Below, piece after piece: positions 1 to 8,938 of a stretch of DNA of 64,000 nucleotides (position 1 is the first letter of the stretch; each line of letters opens with the position of its first letter). The stretch comes from Vulcanimicrobiota bacterium. Lineage in GTDB: Bacteria > Vulcanimicrobiota > Vulcanimicrobiia > Vulcanimicrobiales > Vulcanimicrobiaceae. The stretch lies in assembly GCA_003161435.1 (NCBI GenBank), contig PMOS01000034.1:18696-82695 (forward strand). Reading direction: 5' to 3'. A model generated the notes under the pieces. The model made no database searches, had not been told where the DNA came from, and saw only the letters and a list, made by a program, of their open reading frames with translations. Made by a program: the position numbers and the translations under genes.

Positions 1-1
1 A

Positions 2-490
2 CGCATCGCGTTCCAAGGATTGCCCGCTCGCATCTGCTGGATCGGCTTGGGCGATCGCGATCGCGTCGGCCTCGCGTTCAACGAGATGGTCGCGAGCGGT
101 GAGCTCAAGGCGCCGATCGTGATCGGGCGCGATCATCTCGACAGCGGTAGCGTCGCATCGCCCAACCGCGAAACCGAGGGAATGAAGGACGGTTCCGACG
201 CCGTGAGCGACTGGCCGTTGCTCAACGCGATGCTCAACGTCGCCGGCGGTGCGAGCTGGGTTTCGTTCCATCACGGCGGCGGCGTCGGGATCGGCTTCTC
301 GCAGCACGCTGGGATGGTGATCGTCGCCGACGGTAGCGAGGCGGCGGCGCGGCGCATCGCGCGCGTGTTGTGGAACGATCCGGCCAGCGGCGTCGCGCGC
401 CACGCGGACGCGGGTTACGAGGATGCCGTCGCGTGCGCGCGCGAGCACGGGTTGCGCTTGCCGATGAACCTCGAGCCCGGCCAAGGATGA
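2..490 (+). CDS. hutU: Urocanate hydratase, C-terminal part (cut by window start)
   Basis: Urocanase hydrates urocanate to imidazolonepropionate, step two of histidine degradation in the cytoplasm. Only the last ~162 residues are in the window; the reading frame is open at the left edge. The block [11 protein letters not shown], the run [20 protein letters not shown] and [17 protein letters not shown] are typical of the urocanase C-terminal NAD-binding and substrate region. The stop overlaps the hutH start (ATGA), so the two are translationally coupled. The remainder, including the catalytic cysteine region, lies upstream of the window. Family assignment is firm. Confidence 0.95.
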   Translation, partial: RIAFQGLPARICWIGLGDRDRVGLAFNEMVASGELKAPIVIGRDHLDSGSVASPNRETEGMKDGSDAVSDWPLLNAMLNVAGGASWVSFHHGGGVGIGFSQHAGMVIVADGSEAAARRIARVLWNDPASGVARHADAGYEDAVACAREHGLRLPMNLEPGQG

Positions 491-2049
491 GCGCGCCTGC
501 GCTGAAGCCGCCGACGATCGACCTGCGAGCCGGCGAACTGCGTGCAGCCGACGTGCGCGCGCTGCTGCGCGACGACGCGAGGCTGGCACTCGACCCCGCC
601 GCGCGGGACGCCGTCGACCGAGCCGCCGCCGTGGTCGCAGCGATCGCGGCGCATGACACGAGCGTGTACGGCGTCAACACGGGGTTCGGGAAGCTGGCGC
701 AAACGCGCATCCCGCGCGACAAGCTCGCCGATCTGCAGCGCAATCTCGTCGTGTCCCACGCGTGCGGCGTCGGCCCGCCGCTTTCGCGCGACGTCGTGCG
801 GCTCGTGCTGGCGCTCAAGGTGAACTCGCTCGCGCGCGGCTATTCCGGGGTGCGCTGGAGCGTCATCGAGACGCTGCTGGCGTGCTTAGAGCACGACGTG
901 CTCCCGGTGATCCCCGGCCAGGGTTCGGTCGGGGCATCGGGCGATCTCGCGCCGCTCGCGCATATGTCGGCCGCGCTGATCGGCGTCGGCGACGCCACGG
1001 CCGGCGGCCGGCGCCTCCCCGCGGCGCAGGCGCTCGACTCCGCGGGGATCGCGCTGCTGGAGCTGCGCGCGAAAGAAGGGCTCGCGCTGCTGAACGGGAC
1101 GCAGGTCTCGACCGCGCTCGCGCTGCGCGGCCTGATCGGCGCGGAGGACGTGCTGGCGGCGTCGCTGGTCGCCGGCGCGCTGACGATCGAAGCGGCGCTC
1201 GGCAGCGTCACGCCGTTCGACGCCCGGATCCACGCGGTTCGCGGTCACGCCTCGCAGAGTGACGTCGCAACCGCGGTGCGCGGGCTCATCGAGGGCAGCG
1301 CGATCAACGAGTCGCACCGCGATTGCGGGCGCGTCCAAGATCCGTACAGCCTGCGCTGCATCCCTCAGGTGTTGGGCGCGTGTCTGCGCACGCTGCGCGA
1401 CGCGGCGGCGGTGCTGGTCGACGAAGCGAACGCCGTCTCCGACAACCCGCTCGTCTTCCCCGATACCGGCGAGGTGATCTCGGGCGGAAACTTTCACGCT
1501 GAGCCGGTGGCGTTGGTCGCCGACGCGCTCGCCGTCGCTATCGCCGAGATCGGCAACATCAGCGAACGCCGCTGCGCGCTACTGGTCGATCCCACGTTCA
1601 GCCAGTTGCCGGCATTCCTCGCCACCGAGCCGGGACTGGAGTCCGGATACATGATCGCGCAGGTCACCGCCGCGGCGCTGGCCTCCGAGAACAAGGGCCT
1701 CGCGCATCCCGCCAGCGTCGACTCCATCCCGACCTCGGCCGGACAAGAAGATCATGTCAGCATGGCGACCCACGGGGCCCGCCGCCTCGACGACATGCTG
1801 CGCAACGCGGCCAACATCGTCGCGATCGAGTTGCTCTCGGCGGCGCGCGGAATCGCGTTCCGCCGCCCGCTGCATACCTCCGAGCAACTCGAACGCGTGC
1901 TCGCCGAGGTCGTACCCGACGGCACCGGAACCGGCGACCGGTATTTGTCGCCCGAGATCGAGCGCGTCGCGGCGCTCGTGCGCGCCGGGTACTTCACGCC
2001 GCTCGTGGCGGAACTGTTCCCGACGACGATGGTCGGAGCGAAAGCGTGA
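487..2049 (+). CDS. hutH: Histidine ammonia-lyase
   Basis: Deaminates L-histidine to urocanate, the first step of the hut pathway. The protein is 520 aa, the usual length. The Ala-Ser-Gly triad that cyclises into the MIO electrophile is at residues 150-152 within [14 protein letters not shown], and the conserved YGVNTGFG lies near residue 61. The ATG at 487 is chosen because it overlaps the hutU stop and gives the expected N-terminus; the frame is open further upstream but without family similarity. It is followed by hutG with a 4-nt overlap. No active-site residue is missing. Confidence 0.96.
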   Translation: MSAPALKPPTIDLRAGELRAADVRALLRDDARLALDPAARDAVDRAAAVVAAIAAHDTSVYGVNTGFGKLAQTRIPRDKLADLQRNLVVSHACGVGPPLSRDVVRLVLALKVNSLARGYSGVRWSVIETLLACLEHDVLPVIPGQGSVGASGDLAPLAHMSAALIGVGDATAGGRRLPAAQALDSAGIALLELRAKEGLALLNGTQVSTALALRGLIGAEDVLAASLVAGALTIEAALGSVTPFDARIHAVRGHASQSDVATAVRGLIEGSAINESHRDCGRVQDPYSLRCIPQVLGACLRTLRDAAAVLVDEANAVSDNPLVFPDTGEVISGGNFHAEPVALVADALAVAIAEIGNISERRCALLVDPTFSQLPAFLATEPGLESGYMIAQVTAAALASENKGLAHPASVDSIPTSAGQEDHVSMATHGARRLDDMLRNAANIVAIELLSAARGIAFRRPLHTSEQLERVLAEVVPDGTGTGDRYLSPEIERVAALVRAGYFTPLVAELFPTTMVGAKA

Positions 2050-2840
2050 GCACGATCTACGAGCTCGTGCGGGGCGACGGACCGCTGCTGATCAGCGCGC
2101 CGCACGTCGGAACGTATCTGCCCGACGACCTTGCCGCGCGCTTGACGCCGCCCGGTCGCGCGCTGGTCGACACCGATTGGTACGCCGACCGTCTCTACCC
2201 GTTCGCGGCCGACCTCGGTGCGACGGTGCTGCGCGCGGGCTGGTCGCGGTACGCGATCGATCTCAACCGCGATCCGGCCGGCGCGTCGCTCTACCCGGGC
2301 GCGCGCACGACCGGGCTGGTCGCGACGGAGACGTTCGAGGGCGAACCGCTCTACGCGCCCGGCGACGAACCGAGCGACGACGAGATTCGCGTGCGGCGCG
2401 CGCTCTGCTTCGACCCCTATCACGACGCGCTCGCCGACGAGCTCGAGCGGATCAGGGCGGCGCACGGCTACGCGCTCTTGATCGACGCGCACTCGATCTG
2501 GGGCCGGCTGCCGCTGCTCTTCGACGGCGAGCTCCCGGAGATCAACCTCGGCACCAACTCGGGCCGGTCGTGCGATCCCGACTTGATCGCCGCAGCGGTC
2601 GGCGCCGTCGCAGCGTCGCCGTTCTCTCACGTCCTCGACGGGCGCTTCAAGGGCGGTTACATCACACGGCGGTACGGGGCGCCGGAGAAATCGATTCACG
2701 TGTTGCAGATCGAGATCAACCAGCGAGCCTACCTCGCCGACGGTTCGCGCACGGCGTGGGACGACGCGAAAGCGGAGCGCCTCTCGCACGCGTTGCGCGC
2801 CGTCTGTGAAGCCTTGCTCTTCCTCGTCGCCAAACGCTAA
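2046..2840 (+). CDS. hutG: N-formylglutamate deformylase (N-formylglutamate amidohydrolase family)
   Basis: Hydrolyses N-formylglutamate to glutamate and formate, the last step of the five-step histidine route. It is 264 aa, starting at a GTG that overlaps the hutH stop. The N-terminal LLISAPHVGTYLP, DTDWYADRLY and the metal-site-like LLIDAHSIWG segments fit the N-formylglutamate amidohydrolase fold. A formimidoylglutamate deiminase (hutF) is encoded at 8939-10249, which supports the deformylase reading over the arginase-like formimidoylglutamase also called HutG. It converges with hutI after only 7 nt. Confidence 0.9.
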   Translation: MSTIYELVRGDGPLLISAPHVGTYLPDDLAARLTPPGRALVDTDWYADRLYPFAADLGATVLRAGWSRYAIDLNRDPAGASLYPGARTTGLVATETFEGEPLYAPGDEPSDDEIRVRRALCFDPYHDALADELERIRAAHGYALLIDAHSIWGRLPLLFDGELPEINLGTNSGRSCDPDLIAAAVGAVAASPFSHVLDGRFKGGYITRRYGAPEKSIHVLQIEINQRAYLADGSRTAWDDAKAERLSHALRAVCEALLFLVAKR

Positions 2841-2847
2841 GGAGCCG

Positions 2848-4113
2848 CTAACCCTGTTCGATCGGACGCTGCGCTAGAACCGGCGGATAGCCGAGGTAGT
2901 CCGAGCCGTTGACGACGACGCCCGCGCACCGGGTCGTGCCGAGCCAGTAGCACAATTCGGCGGGCGACGCCACATCCCATAGCGCGAGGTCGCAGCGCAT
3001 GCCCGTGCGGAGGACGCCGCGATCCTGGAGGCCGAGCGCGCGCGCGGCGTTGCGGGTCACTCCGGCTAACGCCTCTTCGGGCGTGAGGCCGAACAGGACG
3101 CAGGCCATGTTCAGCACGGTCGGCAGGGTCGTCACCGGCGACGTTCCGGGGTTGCAATCGGTCGCGAGTGCGATCGGCACGCCGTGCGCGCGCAGTGCGT
3201 CGATCGGAGGCTTCACGGTTTCGCGCAGATAGTAGAACGCGCCGGGGAGCAGGACCGCGACGGTTCCCGCTCCGGCGAGCGCGGCGACGCCGGAGTCGCC
3301 GGCGCGCTCGAGATGGTCGGCCGAGAGGGCGCCGAACTGCGCCGCGAGCGCGGCGGCGCCGGTGTCGGCGATCTGGTCGGCATGCACCTTCACCGCCAGA
3401 CCGAGCCGCCAGGCCGCGTCGAGCACGCGCGCCGACTCGGCCGGTGAGAACGCGATCTCGTCGCAGAACACGTCGACTGCGTCGGCGAGATTCTCGCCGA
3501 CGATGCGCGGCAACATCTCGTCGCACACCAGGGCGAGATACGCGTCGCGCCGGCCGGCATACTCCGGCGGCACGACGTGCGCGCCGAGGTACGTCGAGCG
3601 CACCGTGATTCCGAGCTCGCGCCCCAGCCGTCGCGCGACCCGCAACAGGCGCAACTCGGTTTCGACGTCGAGCCCGTAACCGGACTTGACCTCGATCGTC
3701 GTCGAGCCGCTTGCGATCATCGCGCGCATCCGCCCCGCCGCATCGCGGTACAACGTCTCCTCGTCAGCGGCGCGGGTCATCGCGACGGTGTGCGCGATCC
3801 CGCTGCCACCGCTCGCCGCGGCGACGTAGCTCTGGCCTGCGACGCGGCGCTCGAAATCCGCGACGCGGTCGCCGGCGAAGACGAGGTGCGTGTGCGGGTC
3901 GATCAAGCCCGGCGTGACCCAGCGCCCCCCGACGTCGACCGCGCGGCCGGCCAGCCGTTCGGGCGCGTCCGGCAGATCGCAGCGCCGTCCGATCCACGCG
4001 ATCGCCCCGTCGCGCGCGGCGATCGCGCCGTCCTGGATCGCACCGTACGGCGCGCCGCCCGCCGTCATCGTCGCGAGCTGCGCGCCGTACCAGATCGTGT
4101 CGTAGCGGGACAT
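2848..4113 (-). CDS. hutI: Imidazolonepropionase
   Basis: Opens the imidazolone ring to N-formimidoylglutamate, third step of histidine degradation. The product is 421 aa and a metal-dependent amidohydrolase. Residues 69-83 (GLIDPHTHLVFAGDR) carry the His-x-His metal pair. EVKSGYGLD, VKVHADQI, SADHLE and LATDCNPGTS supply the other conserved metal and substrate positions. The ATG at 4113 (MSRYDTIWYG) is preferred; an in-frame extension to 4233 is proline/arginine-rich and overlaps the neighbouring gene. It follows the DUF2339 gene on the same strand after 53 nt, so it may be transcribed with that block. Confidence 0.95.
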   Translation of the reverse strand: MSRYDTIWYGAQLATMTAGGAPYGAIQDGAIAARDGAIAWIGRRCDLPDAPERLAGRAVDVGGRWVTPGLIDPHTHLVFAGDRVADFERRVAGQSYVAAASGGSGIAHTVAMTRAADEETLYRDAAGRMRAMIASGSTTIEVKSGYGLDVETELRLLRVARRLGRELGITVRSTYLGAHVVPPEYAGRRDAYLALVCDEMLPRIVGENLADAVDVFCDEIAFSPAESARVLDAAWRLGLAVKVHADQIADTGAAALAAQFGALSADHLERAGDSGVAALAGAGTVAVLLPGAFYYLRETVKPPIDALRAHGVPIALATDCNPGTSPVTTLPTVLNMACVLFGLTPEEALAGVTRNAARALGLQDRGVLRTGMRCDLALWDVASPAELCYWLGTTRCAGVVVNGSDYLGYPPVLAQRPIEQG

Positions 4114-4166
4114 CGACGGTGGGTTCCCCGGCCGGAGTCGCCACGTCCCCCCGCCGGGACCGAGCC

Positions 4167-5876
4167 TCAATCGGCTGCCTCCTGGTCGGTATGCGCTCGG
4201 GTGCGCAGGTACCCGGCCGACACACCCATGCACACGACGCCCAGCACGACGAACGAGACGATGCGCCAGGTGAGGTCGACGTTACCCAGGTCGATCGCGA
4301 ACACTTTGAGGATCGTGACCGCGAGCAGCACCAGTCCCTGTCGCTGCGCCAGGTGGCTATGGCGTGACAATCCGAAGCCGACCAGTGCCGTCGCGTATGC
4401 TGCCCACGCGAGCGACAGTCCGACCTGTGCCTGACTCGGCACCGCGGCGCTCCAAGCCGGGCCGCCGAGCGCGTCGAGCAGCACGCGGGAGATCCCCACG
4501 AGGGCGAGCAGGTTCAGAGCGACTCCGGCGATGTCGATACCGACGCCGATCTCCGGCTCGTCGCGCAGCAGCGTCGTGAAGCTCTTGCGCGCCAAGCCGA
4601 TCGCGGCGACGACGATCGCATAGGCGAGCGCGAGCGAGCTGAAGGCCGAGTTCAGGGGCGGCGTTGCGATGGTTTCGCCGATGAGCCAGACCGTCACGGC
4701 AGCGAGCAGCAGCGCGCCGGCAGTTGCGATCGCCCGAAGGTTGTGCCGCCAGCCTACCACCGTCAGGAGCGCGCCTTCGCATGCAACGCTGTCCAGCAGC
4801 ACGTAGCCGTGCAAAAGCGCGGGCAGCGCGAGGGTCACGGTCGTGATGCCGAGATAACCGTATAGCACCGTGAACGATCGTGGCGCTCCCAGGTACCGCG
4901 CCGCGACGAGCGAGGTCGCCGACAGCACGAGCAGCGCAATCCCGAGGCTCGTATGATCGTTCCGGAATATCCAGGCCAGCATGCCCACGTACACGACGGC
5001 ATCGAGGCCCAAGAAGAGAAGGCGCGCCGAGCGGTACACGGGGTCGCGGGCGGCCCCGGCGGTGAACCCGATCGCGAACAGCGCGAAGATCGCCGTCGTG
5101 ACGCCGTACGCCGCGGCCGTCGTCCACTGGCCGGCCGGCACGAACTGCGGCAGATAGAGTACCGATCCGACGAACGCCGTGGCCAGGACTAGCCGAAAGC
5201 GAGCGCGAGCGCCCAGCGCCACGAACGCCGCCCCGAGGACGAGAATGTACGCGGCCAAGATCGCACGGTGCGGCTCGGCGCTGTTGAGCAGCACCGGCGT
5301 GATGAAACCGCCGACGAGGCCGAGCAGTGCGACGCGCTCTGAGCGCCGCGTCGCGGCGAGCAGGACGAGGATCGCGGTGACCGCGATCATCGCGGCGAAC
5401 GCCGCTGAGCGCGAGACGTGCAGTTGCGGAAAGACGGCGACCGAAGCCCAGAGCGAGAGGTACAGGATCCCCGCGCCGACGCCGGCGAGCCCCTCGGCGA
5501 TCGGCGTGCCCCGCGCGCGCAGCGCGCGTGCGCCGGCGCCGACCAGCGCGACCCCGCAGACGAGCCCGAGCAGAATTCGTTCGCCCGGCCCGATCCAGCC
5601 GCGCGTGAACGCCAGGTTCAAGAAGAACGCCGTGCCGAGCAGGACGAGAAAAGCGCCGATGAGCTGAAGCCCGCGCCCCGCGAAGAACGTTTCGATCGAG
5701 AATGCAGCGAGCTTGGAGTCGAGGCCGCCGCCCGGCGGCGGTGCCGGCTGCACGACGGGCGCCTCCGCCGGCTGCGCGACCGGTACGGCTGCAGCGAAGA
5801 TCGCGCGCAGGGTTGAGAACTCGCGCTCGAATCGCCGTAAGCTTTGGTCGAGCGCAATTAACGTCGTGGTGTCCAT
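4167..5876 (-). CDS. DUF2339 polytopic membrane protein (copy A)
   Basis: A 569-aa protein with a short charged N-terminal coil (about residues 1-35), a proline/alanine linker and then a long chain of hydrophobic segments, probably well over a dozen. The core FFAGRGLQLIGAFLVLLG, EGLAGVGAGILYLSLWA and RRSERVALLGLVGGFITP is characteristic of DUF2339. The family has no established function; a role at the envelope is likely from topology only. It is a close paralogue of the protein at 7095-8846, and the two appear to come from a tandem duplication. It shares a palindromic promoter element with that copy. Confidence 0.88.
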   Translation of the reverse strand: MDTTTLIALDQSLRRFEREFSTLRAIFAAAVPVAQPAEAPVVQPAPPPGGGLDSKLAAFSIETFFAGRGLQLIGAFLVLLGTAFFLNLAFTRGWIGPGERILLGLVCGVALVGAGARALRARGTPIAEGLAGVGAGILYLSLWASVAVFPQLHVSRSAAFAAMIAVTAILVLLAATRRSERVALLGLVGGFITPVLLNSAEPHRAILAAYILVLGAAFVALGARARFRLVLATAFVGSVLYLPQFVPAGQWTTAAAYGVTTAIFALFAIGFTAGAARDPVYRSARLLFLGLDAVVYVGMLAWIFRNDHTSLGIALLVLSATSLVAARYLGAPRSFTVLYGYLGITTVTLALPALLHGYVLLDSVACEGALLTVVGWRHNLRAIATAGALLLAAVTVWLIGETIATPPLNSAFSSLALAYAIVVAAIGLARKSFTTLLRDEPEIGVGIDIAGVALNLLALVGISRVLLDALGGPAWSAAVPSQAQVGLSLAWAAYATALVGFGLSRHSHLAQRQGLVLLAVTILKVFAIDLGNVDLTWRIVSFVVLGVVCMGVSAGYLRTRAHTDQEAAD

Positions 5877-5882
5877 GAACGC

Positions 5883-5926
5883 AGCGTAGCCGCCCGAGCG
5901 GCCACGCGCGTCCGTAGTTCTACCGA
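5883..5926 (-). promoter_or_regulatory. Predicted activator-dependent, leaderless promoter of DUF2339 copy A
   Basis: On the minus strand a -10-like TACGCT (5883-5888) ends 6 nt before the ATG at 5876, so transcription would begin at or next to the start codon. The perfect palindrome GTAGTTCTAC (5914-5923) is centred 42.5 nt upstream of that ATG. The surrounding 16 bases (5911-5926) are identical to those upstream of copy B. No good -35 box is visible, which fits an activator bound at -42. The site also contains the stop codon of the upstream DUF3999 gene. Confidence 0.6.
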
Positions 5927-7098
5927 GAAGCGGGACGCAGCGTTTGCAGCGCCAGGAAACCGAGCGCGGCGGCGACCGCGACGAGCGCGCTCGTCAGCAG
6001 CCACGGATAGCGTTCGCCGATCGGACGCGGATCGCGGTAACCCGCGTTGGCGACGGTCGGACCGAGTGTCGCGTCCGCGGCATGCCAGCGCTCGTGCGAG
6101 AGCCGTGAGGCGAGATCGTACGACGGCGCAGCGGCGCTAGGATTCCCCGCGAGCAGCCGGTCCGAATCGCCGGGCGCAAAGACGATCGCGTGGGGCCGCG
6201 CGAGCAGCGTTGGACGTAAGCCGGACACCGGCGCATCGTTTTCGTTGCGCACGGTCACGCGCACGTACCGCGCCGTCACCTCCGCGAGCGAGAAGGTCGT
6301 CTGCGAACCGCCCTCGGGATAGTGTGAGACCCAGCCGGAGCTGACCGTCCCCCAGGTGTGGCCGTCTTGGCTCAAATCGATCGTGACCGACCGCTGGTAG
6401 AAAGCCCCGCCATCCGTGAACGTCACTGCCTTCGTACGCGTTGGAACGGGAAGCGCGAAGGTCCAGCTTTGTTCGTGGTTCGCGGGGTCGTCGCGCTCTG
6501 TCGGCTGGACCGGGACGCGCACGAGGGCTGGCTGAAGCGGCGTCGTCGAACCGGCGCGCGCGCCGCTCAACGGGAACGCGATGTCTGGCTTCGGTACGCG
6601 AATGCGCAGCCAGCGCGATCGTGTCGGCGGGAAGGTCAGCGTCGTGTTCCCGCGGCCGGCATCTTGCGCGACGCGGTAGATGATCGCATCGGTGCGCACG
6701 ACGCGCCACGTTCGCCGGTCGTCGCTCGCGTCGATGGCGACGGGCTCGAGGAACGTCGACTCACGCGCCGCGTCGACCTCGACGGTTACTGCGTCCACGA
6801 CCGTACCGGAGGTGCCGAGGTCGACTACGCCTTGCGTACCGCGGCGCGGAACGAAGCCGACGTCGATCAGCGGTACGGCGCGATCTTCTGCGCGCTGGAG
6901 CTCGGGATCGAGCGCGTACGGGACCTCCCGGCCGTCCGCACCGACGACACGCAGGCTGGGGAAGTCACCGTTCTCTCCGGCTGCGACCGAGAGCGGGATT
7001 TGGGCTCGAACGTAGGGAGCGTTCGCGGCGCGCGCTGTGAGAACAGGCGTGATCTGCGTCCAGGCGCTCCACGCCGGTCCCGCATCGATCGTCGTCAT
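5920..7098 (-). CDS. DUF3999-like protein with C-terminal membrane anchor
   Basis: A 392-aa protein beginning MTTIDAGPAWSAW at an ATG that overlaps the stop of DUF2339 copy B (ATGA). The body is beta-rich and resembles DUF3999 proteins, which often neighbour DUF2339 genes. Near the C-terminus a single hydrophobic segment (about residues 366-386, WLLTSALVAVAAALGFLALQ) is followed by a short basic tail. Unusually, I see no signal peptide at the N-terminus, so either the true export mode differs or the domain is oriented by its C-terminal anchor. The same frame is open far upstream but there overlaps the well-supported DUF2339 gene. Confidence 0.75.
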   Translation of the reverse strand: MTTIDAGPAWSAWTQITPVLTARAANAPYVRAQIPLSVAAGENGDFPSLRVVGADGREVPYALDPELQRAEDRAVPLIDVGFVPRRGTQGVVDLGTSGTVVDAVTVEVDAARESTFLEPVAIDASDDRRTWRVVRTDAIIYRVAQDAGRGNTTLTFPPTRSRWLRIRVPKPDIAFPLSGARAGSTTPLQPALVRVPVQPTERDDPANHEQSWTFALPVPTRTKAVTFTDGGAFYQRSVTIDLSQDGHTWGTVSSGWVSHYPEGGSQTTFSLAEVTARYVRVTVRNENDAPVSGLRPTLLARPHAIVFAPGDSDRLLAGNPSAAAPSYDLASRLSHERWHAADATLGPTVANAGYRDPRPIGERYPWLLTSALVAVAAALGFLALQTLRPASR

Positions 7099-8846
7099 GC
7101 GGCGGGCTCGCGGGAGCTGCGAGCCCGCACCCGCATATACCAAGCGGAGATCCCCATGCACACGATGCCCAGGACGACGAACGAGACGATGCGCCACGCG
7201 ACGTCGACGTTGCTCAGATCGGTCGTGAACACTTTGAGGATCGTGATCGCGAGCAGCACGAGTCCTTGCCGCTGCAAGAGCGCACTGCGGCGCGACAAGC
7301 CGAGGCCGAACAGCGCCGTGGCGTAGACCGTCCAGGCGAGCGAGATGGCGACTTGCACGGAGCTCGGCACGGCGACGTTCCACGCCGGCCCGCCGAACGC
7401 GTCGAGCAGGATCCGTGAGATCCCCGCCAGTGCGACGACGTTCGCCGCGACGTTGACGACCGCACTCCAACCGGCGATCGTCGCGCCGTTGCCCGGCAGC
7501 TCCTTGAGCTGCGCGCGAGCGAAAGCGAGCGCCGCTACCGTAACCGCGAACGAAAGCGCGAGCGACGTGAACGCTGAGTTGGCCGGTTCTTCGATCGTCG
7601 CGAGGACGAGCAGCCAGAGCCCCACGCCTCCGAGCAGCACGTTGCCGGCGACCGCGACGAGCACGTCGTTGCGCCGCGCGCCCAGCACCGCAAGGATGGC
7701 GCCTTCGAGAGCGAATGCGTCGACCAGGGCGCTGCGCTGGAGCAGCGCCGGCAGCGCGAGGGTCGCCGCGGACAAGCCGAGGTAGCTGTACGTCCGCGCC
7801 AGTGCCGCGGGCGCCCGCACGTAGCGCGCCGCGACCAGCGACACGGCGGAAAGGACGAGCAGCGCGACGCCCAGCGTCGTCTGATGATCCGCGAAGATCC
7901 ATACCAACATCGCGACGTAGGCGAATGCGTCGAGCGTGAGCAGGGCAAGCCGCCACGAACGCGCGGCGCCGTCGCGGACGGTCCCGACCGTGAACGCGAT
8001 CGCAAACAGCAGGCAGATCGCCGTCGACACGCCGTAGGCATCCGCCGCCGACCATCCCTCGCCCAAAGGCCCGAAGTTCGGCAGGTACAGCATGGACGCG
8101 ATGAACACGGTCCCTTCGACCGCCCGGAAGCGCGCGACGATGGCGAGAGTGGCGAACGCCAGCCCGAGGATCAACACGTAGCCAGCGAGGAGCGCATAAT
8201 CCGGTGGCCAGTTGCTCAGTAGCACCGGCGTGACGAAACCGCCGACGAGACCGAGCAATGCGACGCGCTCGGAACGGCGCGTCGCGGCGATCGCGACCAG
8301 CACGCTGGTCACCGCGACCATCGTGATGAACGTCGCCGACCGCTGCACGTGGAGCTGCGGAAAGACGGCGACGGCCGCCCACGACGAGAGGTACAGGATT
8401 CCGGCGCCCAGGCCGATGAGGCCCTCGGCGATCGGCGTCCCTTTCGCGCGCAGCCGGCGGGCGCCGACCGCGACCAGCGCGACACCGCAAATCAAGCCGA
8501 GCAAGATGCGCTCGGCGGGCCCGACCCAGCCGCGCGTGAACGCCAGATCCAAGAAGAACGCAACGCCCAGCAGGACGAGAACGAGGCCGACCAGTTGCAG
8601 GCCCCGGCCGGCGAAGAACACCTCGAACGAGAACGCCGGGCGATCCGGCTTCGGCGGGACGGCCCAGATCGACGGGGCGGCTGGGGCTACGGCGACGACC
8701 GTCGCTGCCGCGAACCCGGACGCCGGCGCAGCGGGCGCCGTCGTCGAAGCCGGTGCAGCCGCGGACAGGTCGGCGCGCAAGCTTGCGGATTCGCGTTCGA
8801 GCCGAAGCAGACGCGCGTCGAGCGCGGCGTAGAGTTCGGGTTCCAT
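7095..8846 (-). CDS. DUF2339 polytopic membrane protein (copy B)
   Basis: A 583-aa paralogue of the protein at 4167-5876. It has the same order of parts: an N-terminal coil (MEPELYAALDARLLRLERES), an Ala/Pro-rich linker, then many transmembrane segments with FFAGRGLQLVGLVLVLLG and RRSERVALLGLVGGFVTP. The C-terminal FKVFTTDLSNVDVAWRIVSF-type block is also close to copy A. It is the first gene of the unit copy B - DUF3999 - copy A - hutI. Function unknown. It starts divergently from hutF, 92 nt away. Confidence 0.88.
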   Translation of the reverse strand: MEPELYAALDARLLRLERESASLRADLSAAAPASTTAPAAPASGFAAATVVAVAPAAPSIWAVPPKPDRPAFSFEVFFAGRGLQLVGLVLVLLGVAFFLDLAFTRGWVGPAERILLGLICGVALVAVGARRLRAKGTPIAEGLIGLGAGILYLSSWAAVAVFPQLHVQRSATFITMVAVTSVLVAIAATRRSERVALLGLVGGFVTPVLLSNWPPDYALLAGYVLILGLAFATLAIVARFRAVEGTVFIASMLYLPNFGPLGEGWSAADAYGVSTAICLLFAIAFTVGTVRDGAARSWRLALLTLDAFAYVAMLVWIFADHQTTLGVALLVLSAVSLVAARYVRAPAALARTYSYLGLSAATLALPALLQRSALVDAFALEGAILAVLGARRNDVLVAVAGNVLLGGVGLWLLVLATIEEPANSAFTSLALSFAVTVAALAFARAQLKELPGNGATIAGWSAVVNVAANVVALAGISRILLDAFGGPAWNVAVPSSVQVAISLAWTVYATALFGLGLSRRSALLQRQGLVLLAITILKVFTTDLSNVDVAWRIVSFVVLGIVCMGISAWYMRVRARSSREPAA

Positions 8847-8852
8847 GCTCGG

Positions 8853-8896
8853 AGTCTAGCGCTTGCGGCGGCCGTGCGCCTCCGTAGTTCTACCGA
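8853..8896 (-). promoter_or_regulatory. Predicted activator-dependent, leaderless promoter of DUF2339 copy B
   Basis: Minus-strand TAGACT (8853-8858) ends 6 nt before the ATG at 8846. The palindrome GTAGTTCTAC (8884-8893) is centred 42.5 nt from the ATG, exactly as in copy A, and the 16 bases 8881-8896 are identical to 5911-5926. The sequence between palindrome and -10 has diverged but kept its length. Conserved spacing over diverged sequence is what a functional promoter would show. The regulator is not encoded in the window; LuxR/NarL-type factors often use such a position. Confidence 0.62.
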
Positions 8897-8938
8897 TTCC
8901 GAGGCGGAACGGCTTTCGCTCGGGCGAAGCGGCCCAAG

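Noticed and set aside
4114..4233. Longer start for HutI
   Set aside because: The extra ~40 residues are low-complexity and overlap the DUF2339 stop; the ATG at 4113 matches family length.
5920..8490. An 856-codon frame covering both DUF3999 and most of DUF2339 copy B
   Set aside because: Its first half is arginine-rich shadow of the DUF2339 gene; only the part from 7098 has protein-like sequence.
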